Made by a program: the position numbers and the translations under genes
NCBI RefSeq assembly: GCF_039414295.1
Contig: NZ_JBCITM010000017.1
Span: 1-64,000 of the forward strand
From: Anoxynatronum sibiricum
Lineage (GTDB): Bacteria; Bacillota; Clostridia; Peptostreptococcales; Tindalliaceae
Reading direction: 5' to 3'
Length of the DNA: 64,000 nucleotides
In this document: one piece after another, positions 8,788 to 18,750 of the stretch
Layout: every line of letters begins with the position of its first letter
Numbering within the stretch: position 1 is the stretch's first letter
Notes under the pieces: generated by a model
Databases searched by the model: none
What the model saw: the letters and a program-made list of their open reading frames with translations, nothing else
What the model was told of the DNA's origin: nothing

Positions 8788-9651
8788 ATGCTGCATGCGT
8801 TTTCAAGAACAGAAATGCTCCTGGGAAAGCAGGGGCTTGAAAAACTTGGCAACAGCCGGGTGGCTATTTTTGGCATCGGCGGCGTGGGAACCTTTGCCGT
8901 GGAGGGTCTGGTGCGTTCCGGCGTGGGGAAATTTCTGCTGGTGGACGACGATCAGGTATGCCTCACCAATTTGAACCGGCAAATTCACGCCACCCGAAAA
9001 ACCATCGGCAAACCCAAGGTGGAAGTGATGCGGGAACGCATTCTGGAGATCAATCCAAAGGCATCGGTGGCAGTCTTTCAGCGGTTTTATCTGGCAGAAA
9101 AGACCGCCCCTCAAGGAGAGCCTGCCGGACGGGCGTCTGACGGGCAACTTCCTTCGGGAGCCGGCTTACCTCCCGTTGAAAATGGGCTCGCCTGGGAAGA
9201 AGTGCTGGCCTTTCACCAGACACCGGGCCAGCAGATTGACTATATCATTGACGCCATCGACACCGTATCTGCCAAGCTGGACCTGGTGGTGAAGGCCCAG
9301 GCGGCAGGCATTCCCGTGATCAGTGCCATGGGAGCCGGCAACAAGCTGGACCCTACCCGCTTTGAAGTGGCCGATATCTATCAAACCGTCAACTGTCCCC
9401 TGGCGAAGGTCATGCGCAAAGAGTTGCGCCGCCGGGGTGTGTCGGGCTTGAAAGTCGTTTATTCTCAGGAAGAACCTCTGAAGCCTCTGGAAGAAGAAAG
9501 CAACAGCTGTCACAGCAGCTGCGTCTGCCCTGGGGGTACCTCCCGTACCTGTACCACCCGCAGGGCCATTCCCGGCAGTGTGTCCTTTGTGCCCTCCGTG
9601 GCCGGACTGATACTGGCCGGAGAAGTGATAAAGGATTTGATCGCCTCATGA
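8788..9651 (+). CDS. tcdA: ThiF/HesA-family E1-like enzyme, TcdA type (tRNA ct6A dehydratase)
   Basis: This 287-residue ATP-dependent enzyme likely converts t6A37 of tRNA to its cyclic form. The nucleotide motif GIGGVG is at 29-34, followed by the acidic VDDDQVCLTNLNRQIHA segment and the K-x-K-V-E-V-M helix. The C-terminal half keeps the family pattern ending in PSVAGLILAGEVIKDL. The start at 8788 has AGAGGA upstream. A segment of about 45 residues (about 100-145, rich in Gly, Ala and Pro) is longer than in E. coli TcdA and looks like an insertion. It overlaps ftsK by 4 bases (ATGA), so the two are translationally coupled. MoeB/ThiF roles are less likely since no partner sulfur carrier is nearby. 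Confidence 0.85.
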   Translation: MLHAFSRTEMLLGKQGLEKLGNSRVAIFGIGGVGTFAVEGLVRSGVGKFLLVDDDQVCLTNLNRQIHATRKTIGKPKVEVMRERILEINPKASVAVFQRFYLAEKTAPQGEPAGRASDGQLPSGAGLPPVENGLAWEEVLAFHQTPGQQIDYIIDAIDTVSAKLDLVVKAQAAGIPVISAMGAGNKLDPTRFEVADIYQTVNCPLAKVMRKELRRRGVSGLKVVYSQEEPLKPLEEESNSCHSSCVCPGGTSRTCTTRRAIPGSVSFVPSVAGLILAGEVIKDLIAS

Positions 9652-12266
9652 CAAACAACCGCACACCCTCCACTGGTCGACCATCATCCCGCAGCACTTC
9701 CATGAAAAAGCGAAGTCTCATTCAATCATTCCTGCCCCTGTGGCTGGGATATGGGGTGCTGGCAGCGCTGATCTTCTGGCGTTTATCCGGGTTCTGGCTG
9801 CCCCTGCTTATTAATCTGGTGCTGTTCCTGGCAGCAGTGCGGTTAATGGGCAGCCTGCGGCGGCACCGGTCATCACGGCAACGACAGCAGCAGCGCCGAA
9901 AGCTGCAGCCTACCCGCAGGAGAACAGTTTCTGCAGACCGAAGAGGAAAACCTGGCGAATCCGACGGACAGACAAAGAGCCCGCCAATGCTGGAACCGCT
10001 TTATGAAACAGGCGAAAGAACACGCAACACGGCAAGCACCCGACGGGAAATCTCCCTGCCCTTCGACACAGCTCCCCGTCCCCTGCCGGCCTACGACCCT
10101 GAGACAGAACGGCAGCAGCCGTTGGAAGGACAGAGTACTGCAACTGGTTCATCCGCCAGGGAGGCAACTACATCTGAAGAATCCTGGCAGGCACATCTGC
10201 GGCAGCTGAACACCCGGATTGAAGAAAGCCGCAAACAAATGGAAGCTGAAAAACGGGAACAACTGGCCCGGGAAGCCCGGGAACGGCATATTCATCAAGA
10301 GTTGAAAGTGCTGTATCCAGAAAAATATGAAACTCAGCAATCGCAAAACGTCCCGCCGGCAGAGAAAGCATATGAGGTAAAAGAAAATCTTTCTGCCGGA
10401 GAAGAAGCTTCCTTTGAAGAGAAGGGTATCAAAGAAAAAAATGGCGCTGAGAAGGCTGATAATGAGCGCGCAATCTCTCCTGAAAAGGATTCTTTGCCCG
10501 ATGAGCCGACCTCACCAGAGACCCTGCTTCGGCAAACCATTACCTTCTCAGGGAAAACCAGTTTCAAACCAGCATACCATCAGGCTTCATCACCAGATTC
10601 TTCAAAGGCTGATGCTGCTGAATCCATGAAATCTGCGGGTACGGAACCCCAGCAGTCCACCCGGCAACCCTTTCAACAATCCGCTTCGCAAGCTTCTCAG
10701 GAAGCACCACCGTCGCGGGAAACCTCTGTGCCGGCTCAGGCGGCGGGCAATTTGAGGCAACAGATCATTGAAAGCGATGCCCAGCCTCCCCGCCCCTACC
10801 GCCAGCCACCCCTGTATCTGTTGCAGCGGTCGGAGGATGCCGCCCCGGAAACCGATGAAGAAGCTCTGTTGGAACAGGCCATTTTACTGGAAGAAACCCT
10901 GGAGAGCTTCGGCGTGAAAGCCAAGGTGAACCATGTGACCCGGGGGCCCGCCATCACCCGGTTTGAACTGCAGCCGGAACGGGGGGTGAAGGTGAGTAAA
11001 ATCACCGGACTCAGCGACGACATCGCCCTGAACATGGCGGCCCGCACCATCCGAATTGAGGCCCCCATTCCCGGAAAAGCCGCCATTGGTATTGAACTGC
11101 CCAATGAAGAAACCGCCATGGTCTCTTTCCGTGAGATGGTGGAATCACCTCTTTATCACCAGTTTCTTTCTCCCCTGCCCTTTGCCCTGGGGAAAAACAT
11201 CGCCGGAGAAGCAGTGGTTTTTGACCTCGCCAAGGCACCTCACCTGCTCATTGCCGGTGCCACCGGCTCGGGAAAAAGCGTGTGCATCAACACCCTGATC
11301 CTCAGCATTCTCTATAGTGCTCACCCCGATGAGGTGAAACTGCTCCTCATTGACCCCAAGGTGGTGGAGCTGAATCGCTACAACGGCATTCCCCATCTCA
11401 TGGCCCCCGTGGTGTCAGATCCGAAAAAAGCCACTGCCGCACTGAAATGGGCCGTGAAAGAAATGGAAGGCCGTTACCAGGCCTTCGCCGAAAAAGGGGT
11501 GCGTGACATCGCCGGCTATAACAACAAAACGCCGGAAGACCCCATGTACTGGATGGTGATCATCATCGATGAGCTGGCAGATCTGATGATGGTGGCCGCC
11601 CGGGAGGTGGAGGATTCCATCTGCCGCCTGGCCCAGATGGCCCGGGCCGCTGGCATTCACCTGGTAATTGCCACCCAGCGTCCCTCGGTGGACGTGATCA
11701 CCGGCCTCATCAAGGCCAACATCCCCTCCCGGATCGCCTTCTCCGTGGCCTCCCAAATTGACTCTCGTACCATTCTGGACATGGCCGGGGCTGAGAAGCT
11801 TTTGGGCCGGGGCGACATGCTTTTTTACCCCACAGGAGCCAGCCAGCCCATGCGGGTGCAGGGAGCCTTCCTCACCGACGACGAGGTGATGGATACCGTC
11901 AACCACCTGCGCCAGTATGAAAGCGGAAACCAGCTGGAAGAAGCCCTTCAGGAAGAAATGCGCACCGCCGCCATGGAACCGGAGGAAGAGTCTGAAACAG
12001 AGTCAGAGGAAGTGTTTGAACAGGCCCTGCGGCTGGCCTTCGAACAGCAGCAGATTTCCATCTCCATGCTCCAGCGAAAGCTGCGCATGGGCTTCAACCG
12101 GGCCGCCCGGCTCATTGATGAAATGGAAGAAAAGGGCTACGTGGGCCCCAGCGAAGGCACCAAACCCCGCAAGGTGATTTCTGCCACCGGGCGGGTATCG
12201 CCGCAGGAAGGCATTTCAAGTGATGATCATCAACAAGACAAGACAGACATCCCCATCACCACTTGA
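9648..12266 (+). CDS. ftsK: FtsK/SpoIIIE DNA translocase with a short membrane domain
   Basis: This 872-residue membrane-anchored ATPase pumps DNA through the division or sporulation septum. The N-terminus shows only about two membrane segments (about 25-70: LWLGYGVLAALIFWRL, FWLPLLINLVLFLAAV) where four are usual. A long charged, Gln/Glu/Pro-rich linker (about 75-390) follows, then the alpha/beta motor with Walker A GATGSGKS (537-544), Walker B IIIIDELADLMM, and a C-terminal winged-helix gamma domain (about 785-850, VFEQALRLAFEQQQISISML onward) that reads DNA polarity. The ATGA overlap with tcdA supports this start; a second ATG at 9702 is possible. Which of FtsK, SpoIIIE or SftA it represents is uncertain; the reduced membrane part is closest to SftA-like forms. 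Confidence 0.9.
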   Translation: MTNNRTPSTGRPSSRSTSMKKRSLIQSFLPLWLGYGVLAALIFWRLSGFWLPLLINLVLFLAAVRLMGSLRRHRSSRQRQQQRRKLQPTRRRTVSADRRGKPGESDGQTKSPPMLEPLYETGERTRNTASTRREISLPFDTAPRPLPAYDPETERQQPLEGQSTATGSSAREATTSEESWQAHLRQLNTRIEESRKQMEAEKREQLAREARERHIHQELKVLYPEKYETQQSQNVPPAEKAYEVKENLSAGEEASFEEKGIKEKNGAEKADNERAISPEKDSLPDEPTSPETLLRQTITFSGKTSFKPAYHQASSPDSSKADAAESMKSAGTEPQQSTRQPFQQSASQASQEAPPSRETSVPAQAAGNLRQQIIESDAQPPRPYRQPPLYLLQRSEDAAPETDEEALLEQAILLEETLESFGVKAKVNHVTRGPAITRFELQPERGVKVSKITGLSDDIALNMAARTIRIEAPIPGKAAIGIELPNEETAMVSFREMVESPLYHQFLSPLPFALGKNIAGEAVVFDLAKAPHLLIAGATGSGKSVCINTLILSILYSAHPDEVKLLLIDPKVVELNRYNGIPHLMAPVVSDPKKATAALKWAVKEMEGRYQAFAEKGVRDIAGYNNKTPEDPMYWMVIIIDELADLMMVAAREVEDSICRLAQMARAAGIHLVIATQRPSVDVITGLIKANIPSRIAFSVASQIDSRTILDMAGAEKLLGRGDMLFYPTGASQPMRVQGAFLTDDEVMDTVNHLRQYESGNQLEEALQEEMRTAAMEPEEESETESEEVFEQALRLAFEQQQISISMLQRKLRMGFNRAARLIDEMEEKGYVGPSEGTKPRKVISATGRVSPQEGISSDDHQQDKTDIPITT

Positions 12267-12614
12267 TGTGTGACCCTGTCTTATATGCTGTTTGAGGAAA
12301 CTGCAAGAACTCATATGCTGACGATCATAGGATCATCTTAAGGCAACCCCGCTCCGCGTTGTTGAATACCCAACGCGGAGCGGGGTTTTTGTAATTTGAC
12401 AAAAGAAGATGGAGGATAGCCGTTTGTGATTCAGTGAACAAATGCGAATATTAAGCCAGTTCCATCTTCTTGCCGGAAGGCAATCATGAGGTGTAGACTC
12501 TTTGACAGAGGGTATATACTAAACAAAAAATAGAACTAAATAGAACCTATAGGATGCCAGTTATGATGCAGTAACAACTGGATGCATGTTGTTTAAATAA
12601 AGGGAGTGCGATTA
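12267..12614. other. Intergenic region ftsK to response regulator
   Basis: It contains the ftsK terminator at 12345-12390. A weak promoter candidate, TGTAGA (12492-12497), a 17-base spacer and TATACT (12515-12520), precedes the response regulator. A TTGACA at 12502 has no fitting -10. Confidence 0.45.
12345..12390 (+). terminator. Strong Rho-independent terminator after ftsK
   Basis: A stem of about 17 bp (AACCCCGCTCCGCGTTG with its exact complement) closes a loop of about 9 bases and is followed by a T run. Confidence 0.95.
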
Positions 12615-13286
12615 ATGATTCGAATAGTCATTGCTGAAGACCAGGAGTTATTGGCAGAACTGTTGGAAGAAATGCTGGCACATGTGCCGGATATGGAGGT
12701 CGTTGCCCGGGCCTCCAATGGGGAGGAAGTCATTGGGTGTGTTAGGAAACACCAACCGGATGTGGTGCTAATGGATCTTAGGATGCCTAAATTGGAAGGC
12801 ATAGAGGCAACGACAATCATAAAGGCAGAGATGCCAGACGTGAAAGTGTTGATTTTGACTGCCTCAGAAGAAGAGAAAGATGTGAGGGAAGCGCTTCAAG
12901 AGGGAGCAGATGGCTACTTGCTGAAAAAGAGTCATAAGTCAGAGTTGCTGTTGGCGGTAAGAGGTGTGTTTGCAGGGATGCAGGTCCTGGGAAATCAGGT
13001 GAAGCAAAAGGCCTATAGCCAGCAACAGATTTCAGGTGATCATGGTAAAGCAGACACTATAAAAAGCACAATGACCGAAAAAGACTTTACAGAACGGGAA
13101 CTGGCAGTTCTTAAATGTCTTGCAGAGGGAAAACAGCCTGACGAGATTGCCAGTGAGCTTTACCTGTCAGAAGGCAGGATTCGGAATCAGATCACAGAAA
13201 TCATCAAAAAAGCAGGTGTAAAAGATCGAACACAACTGGCTATTTACGCTTTGCGCCTGAGAATGGAGAATGCCACCCATGAATAA
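12615..13286 (+). CDS. NarL/FixJ-type response regulator
   Basis: This 223-residue protein has a receiver domain (about 1-120) with the acidic pair in IAEDQE, phospho-acceptor Asp54 in VLMDLRMP, and conserved Thr and Lys positions. A LuxR-type helix-turn-helix (about 158-215) follows: LTERELAVLKCLAEGK-like with EIASELYLSEGRIRNQI. The ATG at 12615 has AGGGAG 8 bases upstream; the in-frame GTG at 12606 is too close to it. The stop lies inside the start of the hybrid kinase gene, so the pair is co-translated. It is probably the output of the phosphorelay formed with the next two genes. Confidence 0.92.
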   Translation: MIRIVIAEDQELLAELLEEMLAHVPDMEVVARASNGEEVIGCVRKHQPDVVLMDLRMPKLEGIEATTIIKAEMPDVKVLILTASEEEKDVREALQEGADGYLLKKSHKSELLLAVRGVFAGMQVLGNQVKQKAYSQQQISGDHGKADTIKSTMTEKDFTERELAVLKCLAEGKQPDEIASELYLSEGRIRNQITEIIKKAGVKDRTQLAIYALRLRMENATHE

Positions 13287-15735
13287 ACCTTCCCTAAAAA
13301 ATCGAAGAAAAAAGATCGTCTTGAAACGTTACCATGAGACCAATGAGCAGCTGTCAGCCATTCTGAACATACAGCAAGAGATGATTTGCCGCTTTACGGC
13401 GGAAGGAGTGCTTGTTTACGTCAATGAGGCCTACTGCAGGGCATTTGGCAAAAAAAGAGAAGAGCTCCAGGGATGTTCTTTTTTTCAATTGATTCCTCAA
13501 GAGCAGCACCAGGCTGTTCGTGAAAAAATAAAGCACCTGATAGCTACAGGTGAAACAATCACCTATGAACACCAGGTTCTGGATCAGGGAGGACATCGGC
13601 GTTGGCAACAGTGGACAGATACGGTGGCAAAGCGTGAAAACGGTCAGGTGGTGGAACTTCAATCATGCGGACATGATATTACCCGGCGGGTGAACTTGGA
13701 GCAGGAACTTCGTGCCCACCAGTTATTTTTGAACACACTCCTTACCAACACGCCAGCCGTAATTTATGCTTATCGGATTAATGGAAAAGGAGAAGTAACC
13801 ATCAGTTACGTGAGTCCTAACATAGAAGCAGTACTGGGTGCTTCCTATACATCATTTATCAACAGTTACGACGAATGGTGCCGGCGGATTCATCCCGACG
13901 ACCTGGAAAACTATCTACAAGTTAAAAGCAAAGGAGATGGCAAGGTTGAGTTCCGCGTTTTTGATCAGTGGGGGCGGATTAGGTGGTTATACGATCAACA
14001 GCGGGTACTGCAGGATTTAGGTAATCATAAAGAAGTGGTGGGATCACTTTGGGAAATTACAGATAGAAAAATGGCTGAGGCTGTCTCTCAACGGGCAGTC
14101 AAAGAAGCGCGAACTGCCAATGAAACGAAAAGCAGATTTCTGGCTAAAACCAGTCATGAAATCAGAAATCCCATCAACGGAATGATGGGAGCATTACAGC
14201 TTCTTGAGAACACAGCCCTTGACAACCGGCAAAAACGTTATGTAAGCCAACTCTCTCAATCATCTGAAAACCTGACCCGGATACTTGATGATATTTTGGA
14301 TATTTCCAAGATGGAAGCGGGTAAACTGACATTGGAACATGTCACCATAGAGTTGATGGATCTCGTTGATACAGCAACAGTCCCTTATATACAGCAAGCG
14401 CAGCAAAAGGGTTTGGAAATAGAAAAGATGTTGTTACCATCGCTACATACTCAGATTAAAGGCGATCCCGTTCGCATCAGGCAAATTATTTCCAACATGC
14501 TCAGCAATGCCATTAAGTTCACGGAAAATGGACGAGTGCGTATCAGATCGATGATTGAGGAAACCGAATCAGAGGTGAAGATACTGGGGGGTGCTGTGGG
14601 AAAGCAGTTCATCATACAGGTACAAGACACAGGCATTGGAATGACAGATGAAGTCCAACGCACTCTTTTTGAACCTTTCATTCAGGCGGAGGCCTCCTTT
14701 ACGAGGCGCTATGGCGGTACGGGTCTGGGAATGACCATTGTGAATGAACTGGTGAGTTTGATGCAGGGGAACATACGTGTGGAAAGCAAGCCGGATATTG
14801 GCACCACCATAACCGTAACCATACCTGTTGAAATCATCAGTGACACAACGACGCTGCTTAAGGATGATGAGCAACTAAAAGGAAGTCACTTTTTACTGGT
14901 GAATCTTTCCTCTGGTGAAGGTCATGGGATGACAACGATCCTCGAGAAGCTGGGATGTCATGTAACCAGCGTGGAAGAAGTGGAACAGGCACTGAAGGTG
15001 CTGATGAACCAAGAGGAGACACAAACCCTTTACCAGGGTGTCATTATGGCAGAAAAGCTGAAAGGAATGACCAGCGATGATTTTGTGGATATCATTCGAA
15101 AAATACCGTCAATCAGCCAAACGCCCTGCTGTCTTCATCACAGTTTCAGTATGATGGATCGGATGAATGACGCTGAGCAGGGTCAGATAGTTCATTGGCA
15201 GCGTTATGATGCGGTGATGGGGACACCCTTGAAACGATCAGAAGTCATCGCAAGCCTTCTGAAGATGCAACGGACCAATGGCAAAAAAGCGGAGGAGAAG
15301 AGTACTGCATTTCGAGAGGGTGATGAAAGTCTTCAGGAGGTGCCGGTTCCCCTGGAAATTCTGGTGGCAGAAGACCAGGAGGGAAACCGGGAGCTGGTGT
15401 TGGAAATGCTGCATATCAGCGGGTATAAGGCGACAACGGTCGCCAACGGAGAAGAAGCAATCAAGGCTTGTGAGGGTAAGGCGTTTGATCTGATATTTAT
15501 GGATTGGCAAATGCCATATGTGAATGGCGATGAAGCCACGCGCCGCATTCAGGAAGGAAGTGCTGAAAAAAAGCCCTTGATTGTGGCAATGACCGCAGTG
15601 GTGATGCCTGAAGAAAAGAAAGCATGTTTGAAGGCTGGCGTGGCAGGCATTATGGAAAAACCTATTAAAATGAAGACGTTGAAGCACTGGTTAAAACAAG
15701 CTGCTTTACTTCGAGAAGAAAATCAACCAAAATGA
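13279..15735 (+). CDS. Hybrid sensor histidine kinase (PAS-PAS-HisKA-HATPase-REC)
   Basis: This 818-residue kinase has no membrane segment and is probably cytoplasmic. Two PAS domains (about 15-150 and 155-270) lead into HisKA with phospho-acceptor His293 (KTSHEIRNPINGMMG), a HATPase domain with N-box NMLSNAIKFTENG and G-boxes DTGIGM and GGTGLGM, a degenerate receiver-like segment (about 540-660) lacking the Asp pocket, and an intact C-terminal receiver with Asp742 (FMDWQMP). The ATG at 13279 is favoured over 13270 because GGAG then lies 10 bases upstream. The intact receiver needs an Hpt partner, which the next gene can supply. A terminator follows at 15746. Confidence 0.92.
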   Translation: MNKPSLKNRRKKIVLKRYHETNEQLSAILNIQQEMICRFTAEGVLVYVNEAYCRAFGKKREELQGCSFFQLIPQEQHQAVREKIKHLIATGETITYEHQVLDQGGHRRWQQWTDTVAKRENGQVVELQSCGHDITRRVNLEQELRAHQLFLNTLLTNTPAVIYAYRINGKGEVTISYVSPNIEAVLGASYTSFINSYDEWCRRIHPDDLENYLQVKSKGDGKVEFRVFDQWGRIRWLYDQQRVLQDLGNHKEVVGSLWEITDRKMAEAVSQRAVKEARTANETKSRFLAKTSHEIRNPINGMMGALQLLENTALDNRQKRYVSQLSQSSENLTRILDDILDISKMEAGKLTLEHVTIELMDLVDTATVPYIQQAQQKGLEIEKMLLPSLHTQIKGDPVRIRQIISNMLSNAIKFTENGRVRIRSMIEETESEVKILGGAVGKQFIIQVQDTGIGMTDEVQRTLFEPFIQAEASFTRRYGGTGLGMTIVNELVSLMQGNIRVESKPDIGTTITVTIPVEIISDTTTLLKDDEQLKGSHFLLVNLSSGEGHGMTTILEKLGCHVTSVEEVEQALKVLMNQEETQTLYQGVIMAEKLKGMTSDDFVDIIRKIPSISQTPCCLHHSFSMMDRMNDAEQGQIVHWQRYDAVMGTPLKRSEVIASLLKMQRTNGKKAEEKSTAFREGDESLQEVPVPLEILVAEDQEGNRELVLEMLHISGYKATTVANGEEAIKACEGKAFDLIFMDWQMPYVNGDEATRRIQEGSAEKKPLIVAMTAVVMPEEKKACLKAGVAGIMEKPIKMKTLKHWLKQAALLREENQPK

Positions 15736-15745
15736 ATCATATTCA

Positions 15746-15771
15746 AAACGGTGCCGTTGGCGCCGTTTTTT
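15746..15771 (+). terminator. Terminator after the hybrid kinase
   Basis: AACGGTGCC and GGCGCCGTT pair with one G-T pair around a 3-base loop, followed by six T residues. Confidence 0.75.
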
Positions 15772-15982
15772 CTTGAAATCATTTCATAAAGGCGCGTTCA
15801 GAAACCTCGAAGGAGACGCTCGTCATACTTGACAAAAAAGTGAATATTTCACGCGACTTCCCATTGGGAAGAAGTGGACGGTTTACCAATGGTGAGGCCT
15901 TCACGACTATTGATTCAAGCGTTTCACAGGAATCAAAGAGGTGTAAAAGTAGATTAAGAAAAGCAAAGAAGGGGCGATAGAG

Positions 15983-16345
15983 ATGGAACATCATCGTAGA
16001 CTCATCGAATACCAGCAGTTTCTGGACGAAACAGAAATAAGCGAGAAAAGAGCCCGTGAGCTTTACCTGTCTTTTGCAGAAAATTTGAGCTGTCTGTTTG
16101 CCCAGATGGGAGAAGCTGTTCAGCAGATGGATAGAGATCGGGTACAGCAGGTGCTGCATGCCATGGCAGGACTGACAGATGGTTACAAAGTGCCAGTGCT
16201 ACATGACGAAATTGTAGGAATGCAAATGATGCTTCGATCAAATCACCCGCTGTCATCAGCAACTTTTCTAAACCAGAAGAAGCAAACTGAACAAATCAAT
16301 GAGCAAGTGCTGAAAGAAATATCTCATTTGACTCAGAAGCTGTAA
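15983..16345 (+). CDS. Small helical protein, probable histidine phosphotransfer (Hpt) domain
   Basis: This 120-residue all-helical protein has LHAMAGLTDGYKVPVLHDEI at about 58-77. That matches the Hpt pattern H-x-x-x-G with a following helix that ends in a Glu-rich face; His59 would be the phosphorylated residue. Most Hpt domains have Lys in the HxLKG core, and here it is Ala (HAMAG), so the assignment is an inference. GAAGGGG lies 8 bases upstream of the ATG. Position between a hybrid kinase whose receiver needs a relay partner and an effector gene supports the Hpt reading. Otherwise it is an unknown protein. Confidence 0.6.
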   Translation: MEHHRRLIEYQQFLDETEISEKRARELYLSFAENLSCLFAQMGEAVQQMDRDRVQQVLHAMAGLTDGYKVPVLHDEIVGMQMMLRSNHPLSSATFLNQKKQTEQINEQVLKEISHLTQKL

Positions 16346-16430
16346 ACATCACAAGCATATGTACATAAAAGCAGCTGAAGATGGGTGAAGAGGTAGTGGT
16401 CGGCACTTCCGGTAGAAAGGGGGAGAACTC

Positions 16431-18719
16431 ATGAGGACCATGCTGAAAACCACTGTGCTGAAAGCAGTTATTGGAGGAATGATTTTGGCAATGGGACTTC
16501 CTCTGCTAACCTCAGGCATGTCTCAAGAAGAACGGGTTTTTTATGGGGCTGACAGAGAGTATCCCCCCTGGTCGTATGAAAGTGAAGGCGCTTTAAAGGG
16601 GTTTGATGTCACGCTTCTACGGGAAATTTTCAGGGAAATCTCAGTTCCTTTGTCAATGGAAGGGATGGAATGGTCCCAAGCCCTCAGCACCATAGAAAAT
16701 CGGGAGATTGATATCATAAGCTCCTTGATGAAAACAGAAGAGCGTAGTGAGTTTCTCCTGTTTTCAAAACCCATTGCCACCATCGAGAATACATTTTTTG
16801 GATTTCAGGATCGGGTGAACTTTTCAGTGGAAGACATGGCAAATTATCGGATTGGAGTGGGGCTGGCTCATGAAGATGCAGAGATTTTGGAAGATCTTTA
16901 TGGTCAGGTGGAAAAGGTCTTTTACTCAAATCTTTCGGACGCAGTTCAGGCGCTGGCAAGAGGTGACATCGATCTTATTTTTGGGGAAACACAAACTCTT
17001 CGACATTATGCAATTGCAGCAGGGTTTCAGGGAGAGGTGAAACCAGTGGCGCCCGCCATTGTATTGAAAGAGTATCACTACGGCATTCGAAGGGATCGAC
17101 CAGATCTTCAGGCAGCAATCAACGAAGGACTTGAGGTGCTAATTAAAAATGGAAGATATGAAACGCTTTATCGTCAATATATACACCAACCGTCACCCTA
17201 TTTAATTGCTCAGCAACAGCGCCAGACAAGAAGTCAGAGGCTGTTGGCTGCTATGGGGATCCTAATGACACTTATGGTAGCCAGATACTGGGGAAAACAT
17301 CAAAAGATGATGGAACTCCAGGGGGCCTATGAACAAATCAAAGCAATGGAGGCGGTGATGGGTGATCAGTTGGATCAAATGAAAATACAGCAACAAACCC
17401 TGCTCGAAAAAAAAGAACAGTTAAAGCATATGGCGTTCCATGATGACCTGACGACGCTTCCCAACTTGAAAGCCATGAAAGCGTTTATGACAAAGATAAT
17501 AAATGAAATTGATCCCATAGAGGAAGAAGTGGCCTTTCTGTTGATGGACTTAGACAACTTCAAAAGTATCAACGATATGTATGGACACCATGTGGGTGAC
17601 GAATTGTTGAAAAACTTAGCGAAAGATATGAAGCACGTGTTGCCGGAACAGGGATTTCTGGCGCGTACAGGAGGTGATGAGTTTTCCATTTGTGTGCCTG
17701 GAATCAGAAACCGACATGGGGTGACGGAACTGGCGGAAAGCATTAACGAGATCATGCGGGCGCCTCGTCGGGTATTGGGAGTACAGGTGTATATTAGTGC
17801 CGGAATTGGCATCTCCTTCTATCCCGCAGATGCAGTGGATGAAGACACCATGTTTGCCAGTGCAGAAGCGGCCATGTATCTGGCCAAAGGCAAAGGGCGC
17901 CACCAAGTGGAATGGTATTCCAATGAAATGCATCAGCGGTTATGGCAGCGGATGGAGGTGGAGGTGGATCTTCGTAAAGCGATATTTCGAAATGAGCTGA
18001 AGGTCCATTACCAACCTATTGTTTCTGCAAGGGATGAATCGATTATGGGACTGGAAGCGCTCCTGAGGTGGGAGCACCCTCAAAAGGGCATGGTTTCACC
18101 TGCGGTGTTCATCCCTGTGGCAGAGGAATCCGGTGAAATTGTGGCATTGGGCTGGTGGTCTATTGGACAGATTTGCAGGGATATTCATTATTGGGAGAAC
18201 ACCTTGTTGAAACAGATACGGGTATCGGTGAATCTGTCTTTAGATCAACTCCATCATCCAGACTTTATAGAACGATTTCATGAAACCTGCCAAAACATGA
18301 AAGTATCACCTTCGTGTTTCAGGTTTGAAGTAACTGAGAGCGTCACTATGGCCAATGTGAATGAAACAATCCATCGATTAAAGCAACTTAATGCCATGGG
18401 ATGTGAGTTGTCCCTGGATGATTTTGGAACAGGATTTTCATCCATGAGCTACCTTCAGCAGCTGCCTGTGCAAGAACTGAAGATTGACAAGAGCTTTATC
18501 CGAAAAATGACAGATAAAAAGTCTCGGGAAATTGTCAGTACTATGATTCATATGGCTCACGTTCTCGGGAAAAATGTGGTGGCAGAAGGTGTTGAGAAAA
18601 AAGAAGAAGTGGATTGGCTTAAAGACTTCCAGTGCGACAAAATTCAGGGGTACTATTACCATCGGCCAATGCCGCTGGAAGAATTATTAAAGGTGGTGAG
18701 TGCCAATGGCAAGAGATGA
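16431..18719 (+). CDS. Membrane sensor with solute-binding, GGDEF and EAL domains
   Basis: This 762-residue cyclic-di-GMP protein has a signal segment (about 1-30), an extracellular amino-acid-type solute-binding (SBP_bac_3) sensor (about 36-260), a transmembrane helix (about 270-290), a short coiled coil, a diguanylate cyclase domain with intact GGDEF (414-418) and a phosphodiesterase domain with EALLRW (542) and DDFGTG (663-668). The RxxD inhibitory site normally 5 residues before GGDEF is absent (PEQG is there). Both catalytic motifs look intact, so activity could go either way, depending on the ligand. A GGGGGAG ribosome site supports the start. It likely couples a small external nutrient to motility, given the chemoreceptor that follows. 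Confidence 0.92.
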   Translation: MRTMLKTTVLKAVIGGMILAMGLPLLTSGMSQEERVFYGADREYPPWSYESEGALKGFDVTLLREIFREISVPLSMEGMEWSQALSTIENREIDIISSLMKTEERSEFLLFSKPIATIENTFFGFQDRVNFSVEDMANYRIGVGLAHEDAEILEDLYGQVEKVFYSNLSDAVQALARGDIDLIFGETQTLRHYAIAAGFQGEVKPVAPAIVLKEYHYGIRRDRPDLQAAINEGLEVLIKNGRYETLYRQYIHQPSPYLIAQQQRQTRSQRLLAAMGILMTLMVARYWGKHQKMMELQGAYEQIKAMEAVMGDQLDQMKIQQQTLLEKKEQLKHMAFHDDLTTLPNLKAMKAFMTKIINEIDPIEEEVAFLLMDLDNFKSINDMYGHHVGDELLKNLAKDMKHVLPEQGFLARTGGDEFSICVPGIRNRHGVTELAESINEIMRAPRRVLGVQVYISAGIGISFYPADAVDEDTMFASAEAAMYLAKGKGRHQVEWYSNEMHQRLWQRMEVEVDLRKAIFRNELKVHYQPIVSARDESIMGLEALLRWEHPQKGMVSPAVFIPVAEESGEIVALGWWSIGQICRDIHYWENTLLKQIRVSVNLSLDQLHHPDFIERFHETCQNMKVSPSCFRFEVTESVTMANVNETIHRLKQLNAMGCELSLDDFGTGFSSMSYLQQLPVQELKIDKSFIRKMTDKKSREIVSTMIHMAHVLGKNVVAEGVEKKEEVDWLKDFQCDKIQGYYYHRPMPLEELLKVVSANGKR

Positions 18720-18750
18720 TGATAGTTGCCAGATAATTTGCGCGCTTGAT

